From Thermohalobaculum sp038534135 (lineage in GTDB: Bacteria > Pseudomonadota > Alphaproteobacteria > Rhodobacterales > Rhodobacteraceae), in the NCBI GenBank assembly GCA_038534135.1, contig JBCAXJ010000018.1, positions 10,947 to 74,946 of the forward strand: a stretch of 64,000 bases of DNA. Reading direction: 5' to 3'. Each line of letters starts with the position of its first letter. Positions within the stretch are counted from its first letter, which is position 1. The position numbers were made by a program, and so were the translations under genes. The notes under the pieces were generated by a model. That model was not told where the DNA came from. It made no database searches and saw only the letters and a list, made by a program, of their open reading frames with translations. Shown piece after piece: positions 61,175 through 64,000 of the stretch.

Positions 61175-62494
61175 CTAGCCGTTGCGAATGAAATGTAACC
61201 CCTGAAAGCGCTGGCGAAAGGCCGTGACGTCAGGCGCGACCTCCTCTGGTGTGGCATAGAGAGCACGCGAGATCAGGTGCGCGAGTTCCGGCATGTGATC
61301 CGCCGTCATGCCCCGACGAACGATCTCGGGCGTGCCGAGGCGCAGCCCATTCAGATCGCCGTCAACCTCTGGCCAGGGCAAACCTATCCCACAGGCAAGA
61401 ATGTTGGCACGGCGCAGATGCTTCGAGGCCGTCTGCCCACCGCCCCAGGGCCGGGCGTCGACGGCGAACTGATGCGAACGCGTCACCACCTCCTGAGGAA
61501 TATACGGCCGGACTTTCTCGATGAACAGATGTGCGGCCAGCGCCCTCGACGCCCGCACCATCTCGGCGGCATAAGCCTGCCCATGCTCGCGCCAGTCCAG
61601 CAGGGTCATCGCCAGTGCCGCAGCCTTGGCCGCATCGAAATTCGCCGTGAGACCCGGGAATGCGATGGCATCAAGCCGTTCCGCCAGATCGGGCTCGTTC
61701 GTGACGATCAACCCACCCGCCGGTCCACCCAGCGATTTGTAGGTCGACATCGTCATCAGGTGCGCACCCAGTTCCAGCGGGTTCTCCCAGGCCCCGCCCG
61801 CGATCATCCCGCACAAATGCGCCGCATCGAACAGCACCTTCGCACCAACCTCGTCCGCGATCTCGCGCACTGCGGCCACCGGGTGCGGCTCGAGGTTCAA
61901 TGACCCACCCAGCGTGATCAGCGTTGGCCTGACCTCACGCGCCAGCGCCGCAAGACCATCCACGTCGACCGTATAGTGCTGATGCCGAACCGGAGCATGA
62001 TGGATCTGCAAGCCATAGAGCCCCGCCGCGCCCGGTGCCTGATGCGTGACATGCCCTCCAATCTCCGGGCCCTGCACGATGATCGCATCGCCCGGCTGAC
62101 AACACGTCATGAAGGCATATAGGTTCGCCATAGCGCCCGAGGCGACGCGGATCTCAGCGAACTTCGCGCGGAAGATCTCCGCCGCCAGCGCCGCCGCGAG
62201 TACCTCGATCTGCTCGATCGCCTCAAGCCCCATTTCGTACTTGTCACCGGGATAGCCCAGCGATGGGCGCGAGCCGATTCCCTGGGCAAGCAACCGCTCT
62301 GCCGCCGGGTTGGTCACATTCGTCGCCGGATTCAGATTGATGCAGTCATGATCATGGATTTGCGCGTTCTCGTTGATCAGCGCATCGAGCCGGGCGGTCA
62401 CCTCATCACTGGACGCATCAGCCCCCGCAGCGATCCTCTGCACATATGCCTCGCACTGCGTCGGCACCCAATCGCGTTTCGCAAGATGCACCAT
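61175..62494 (-). CDS. Serine hydroxymethyltransferase-like PLP enzyme
   Basis: A 439-residue fold-type I PLP enzyme of the SHMT branch: NPATNVTNPAAERLLAQGIG, SLGYPGDKYEMGLEAIE, VLFDAAHLCGMIAGG with the PLP Asp/His, and the Lys motif MSTYKSLGGPAGGL. The usual housekeeping SHMT motif (TTTHKTLRGPRGG) is altered, so a special hydroxy-amino-acid aldolase or alpha-methylserine-type role is likelier. GGAGG lies six bases before ATG 62494. It is first in an operon with the enolase-superfamily gene and divergent from a LysR gene. Confidence 0.85.
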   Translation of the reverse strand: MVHLAKRDWVPTQCEAYVQRIAAGADASSDEVTARLDALINENAQIHDHDCINLNPATNVTNPAAERLLAQGIGSRPSLGYPGDKYEMGLEAIEQIEVLAAALAAEIFRAKFAEIRVASGAMANLYAFMTCCQPGDAIIVQGPEIGGHVTHQAPGAAGLYGLQIHHAPVRHQHYTVDVDGLAALAREVRPTLITLGGSLNLEPHPVAAVREIADEVGAKVLFDAAHLCGMIAGGAWENPLELGAHLMTMSTYKSLGGPAGGLIVTNEPDLAERLDAIAFPGLTANFDAAKAAALAMTLLDWREHGQAYAAEMVRASRALAAHLFIEKVRPYIPQEVVTRSHQFAVDARPWGGGQTASKHLRRANILACGIGLPWPEVDGDLNGLRLGTPEIVRRGMTADHMPELAHLISRALYATPEEVAPDVTAFRQRFQGLHFIRNG

Positions 62495-62555
62495 GTCGAT
62501 CCTCCAGCTCATCCACTGAGACCGGAATGCCAGCCTTGCGCACGGACGGCAAACC

Positions 62556-62582
62556 AGATCTAAGCAGCGCTAGACCTAGATT
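62556..62582. promoter_or_regulatory. Likely LysR operator between the SHMT-like and lysR genes
   Basis: ATCTA (62558-62562) and TAGAT (62577-62581) form a perfect inverted repeat. A second one, TCTA (62559-62562) with TAGA (62571-62574), is nested within it. Both lie in the short gap between divergent starts, where a LysR protein normally binds. Function is inferred from place and symmetry. Confidence 0.5.
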
Positions 62583-62605
62583 TTCTACGCCAAAAGTTCT
62601 GCCGC

Positions 62606-63484
62606 ATGCCGTTGTCTCCGCCCCGCCCAACCGCTGCACCGCTGAATGCCTTGCGCGTGCTCGAGGCTGCTGTTCGGCATCGCAGTTTCCTCCGCGCAGC
62701 CGAGGAGTTGTCGGTCACGCCCGGCGCGGTCGCGCAACAGATCAAGAAGCTCGAGGTCTGGGCCGGGGCGCAACTGTTCGAACGTCAGGCGCAAGGGGTC
62801 GTTCCGACGCCTCTTGCGCTGCGTCTGATGCCACAACTCGAAGCAGCATTCACGTCCCTGGGAACCGTCGGGCAGGCGCTTCGCCACGCAGGTGAGCGTT
62901 CGGAAGTCCGCATCGCGGCGCTTCCGGCTATTGCACAATTGTGGCTCAGCCCGCGCCTCTCGGATCTGAAAGCCCGCCTGCCGGATGCGGATCTCGCCAT
63001 ACACGCGCTGGACGACTCCCCGACACTCGCGCGCGGCGCGTTCGATCTTGCGATCTACCCCGCGGATATGCTCGGTGATGTTCAGGACCGCGTAGAAGTT
63101 CTGGCAGAGACGGCGCTGACACCGGTCGCGGCCCCGTCCATTGCGGACTCGATCCACGGCACCCGTGATCTGGAAAAGGCGAACCTGATCCACGACCTTG
63201 CCTGGCGCAATGACTGGACGATCTGGCTGGACGCCAACCGCATCCAGCACGACGCACCCGAGCGCGGGCCGCGACATTCACTCTACAGCATCGCCGTCGA
63301 GCGTTGCATCGCAGGCGACGGCTTGCTGATGGGGAACACGGCTTTGATCCAGCAACATCTCGACCGTGGAGTATTGAAACGCGTGTTCACCGATCTCGAC
63401 GTCCCCTGGCATCCGATCTGCGCCGTCCACTCCGGATCGGGAGATCCGGGCGGAAGGATCTCGGAAATGCTGACTGCTTTCTAA
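62606..63484 (+). CDS. LysR-type transcriptional regulator (GcvA-like)
   Basis: A 292-residue regulator. The N-terminal winged helix reads LNALRVLEAAVRHRSFLRAA and ELSVTPGAVAQQIKKLE, typical of the GcvA branch, and the inducer domain follows from about residue 90 (VRIAALPAIAQLWLSPRL). It probably controls the divergent SHMT-like and enolase-superfamily genes in answer to their substrate. GcvA proteins often govern amino-acid or C1 genes, which fits an SHMT-like target. Confidence 0.9.
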   Translation: MPLSPPRPTAAPLNALRVLEAAVRHRSFLRAAEELSVTPGAVAQQIKKLEVWAGAQLFERQAQGVVPTPLALRLMPQLEAAFTSLGTVGQALRHAGERSEVRIAALPAIAQLWLSPRLSDLKARLPDADLAIHALDDSPTLARGAFDLAIYPADMLGDVQDRVEVLAETALTPVAAPSIADSIHGTRDLEKANLIHDLAWRNDWTIWLDANRIQHDAPERGPRHSLYSIAVERCIAGDGLLMGNTALIQQHLDRGVLKRVFTDLDVPWHPICAVHSGSGDPGGRISEMLTAF

Positions 63485-63558
63485 CGCATCGCATGGTCGC
63501 AATGCGTGCCCGAAGACTGCGCGTACGATGCTACTGAGGTGTCGCCGACCGCGCTGCC

Positions 63559-63765
63559 CTAACGCATCTTCTTTGGCGTTGCTGCGGCACCTCGCACTTT
63601 CGCGGCGGCCGCCAGAAGTTCCTGAGCGATTTCTTCGGCGTCGTCGGGCTCGAAGTCCATGGGCAGATCGACGCCGTTGCCAGTGACGTAGATCCGCACC
63701 ATACCGTCGGTCGTCGGACCGATCTGTAAGTTTGTGTCCAACTCACTTTCCGAATTTATGCCCAT
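63559..63765 (-). CDS. DUF6324 family small protein
   Basis: About 68 residues: SESELDTNLQIGPTTDGMVRIYV at the front, then LPMDFEPDDAEEIAQELLAAAAKV and a basic end (TPKKMR). It fits a short family of Rhodobacteraceae proteins with no known role. ATG 63765 is the likely start, with a GTG twelve bases upstream as the alternative. It is a single gene next to tRNA-His. Confidence 0.7.
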   Translation of the reverse strand: MGINSESELDTNLQIGPTTDGMVRIYVTGNGVDLPMDFEPDDAEEIAQELLAAAAKVRGAAATPKKMR

Positions 63766-63892
63766 AGCCGTACCCACAATTTCATCACCGGCGCTCGTTA
63801 CACCGTGCTGTCCGTTGGCGCCAGTCAGCGTCTTGAATACGCGACCACAACTCTTGAAATTCCCAGTGTGCGCCGGTATGTCCCGCCAACGT

Positions 63893-63969
63893 GCCGCCTT
63901 AGCTCAGTTGGTTAGAGCGCTGGATTGTGGATCCAGAGGTCCCCCGTTCGAGCCGGGGAGGCGGTACCA
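63893..63969 (+). tRNA. tRNA-His (anticodon GTG), lacking G-1
   Basis: A cloverleaf with acceptor GCCGCCT against AGGCGGT (a G.U first pair), D arm TAGCTCAGTTGGTTAGAGC, anticodon arm CTGGATTGTGGATCCAG with anticodon GTG, T arm CCCCCGTTCGAGCCGGGG, and discriminator A with encoded CCA. There is no extra G-1 paired to C73, as is known for alphaproteobacterial tRNA-His. Confidence 0.95.
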
Positions 63970-64000
63970 AATAAATCAATGACTTAGCTGATTCTCTAGT

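Overview
The window is GC-rich, densely coded bacterial DNA. It looks like a chromosomal segment of an alphaproteobacterium, most likely of the Rhodobacterales/Rhodobacteraceae. The support is gene content: rpoH next to an rluD-type synthase and a DUF6476 gene, chpT, olsB-olsA, lepB-rnc-era followed by DUF1491, FnrL with cbb3 oxidase genes, and a tRNA-His that has A73 and no G-1. No rRNA operon, CRISPR array, intact insertion sequence or intact prophage is visible.

Layout. 0-12.7 kb: an incomplete 3' gene end, an ArsR regulator, a universal stress protein, a FadJ-like fatty-acid oxidation enzyme, an esterase, a quinone oxidoreductase, a beta-lactamase-fold hydrolase, a BASS-like carrier, RadC, class I aldolase, a small double-glycine protein, DUF1810, a small membrane protein, cupin_5 and a ThiE-like protein. 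12.7-14.1 kb: tRNA-Thr and a tRNA-Leu(UAA) split by a group I intron, with decayed integrative-element debris between them. 14.2-19.4 kb: Sel1 protein, thiopurine methyltransferase, a VOC / DUF899 / SRPBCC / ArsR cluster, and a copper-handling cluster (DUF2946, PCu(A)C chaperone, 55-residue protein). 19.4-22.8 kb: rpoH, rluD-like, DUF6476, P1 peptidase. 22.9-27.1 kb: two CaiB/BaiF CoA-transferase family proteins, a large permease and a MaoC hydratase.

27.2-42.9 kb is the respiratory core: fnrL; an HxlR regulator divergent from a dehydrogenase and a monooxygenase; ccoNOQP with a perfect FNR box; about 5 kb of unrelated genes (two LysE exporters, an ABM-fold protein, HCCA isomerase, YceI, DUF3179); then ccoGHIS with its own perfect FNR box. 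FnrL probably switches both oxidase operons on when oxygen falls. CcoI, CcoH, CcoG and CcoS supply copper and assemble the oxidase built by CcoNOQP, and the PCu(A)C chaperone may feed the same copper need.

43-53.5 kb: a glutamine-synthetase-family gene with olsA and olsB (ornithine lipid synthesis), chpT (cell-cycle phosphorelay), an acyl-CoA dehydrogenase/SDR/GFA/SDR operon, and lepB-rnc-era-DUF1491. 53.5-64 kb: a TRAP transporter pair with an unusually long DctM, an FAH-family hydrolase, a YHS protein, a LuxR-type regulator, an enolase-superfamily enzyme and an SHMT-like enzyme divergent from a LysR regulator, DUF6324, and tRNA-His.

Most notable observations: the self-splicing-type intron in tRNA-Leu(UAA), the element scar abutting it, an 18-nt copy of the 16S rRNA 3' tail in an intergenic region, a small cysteine-containing ORF between ccoN and ccoO, and an orphan double-glycine leader protein.
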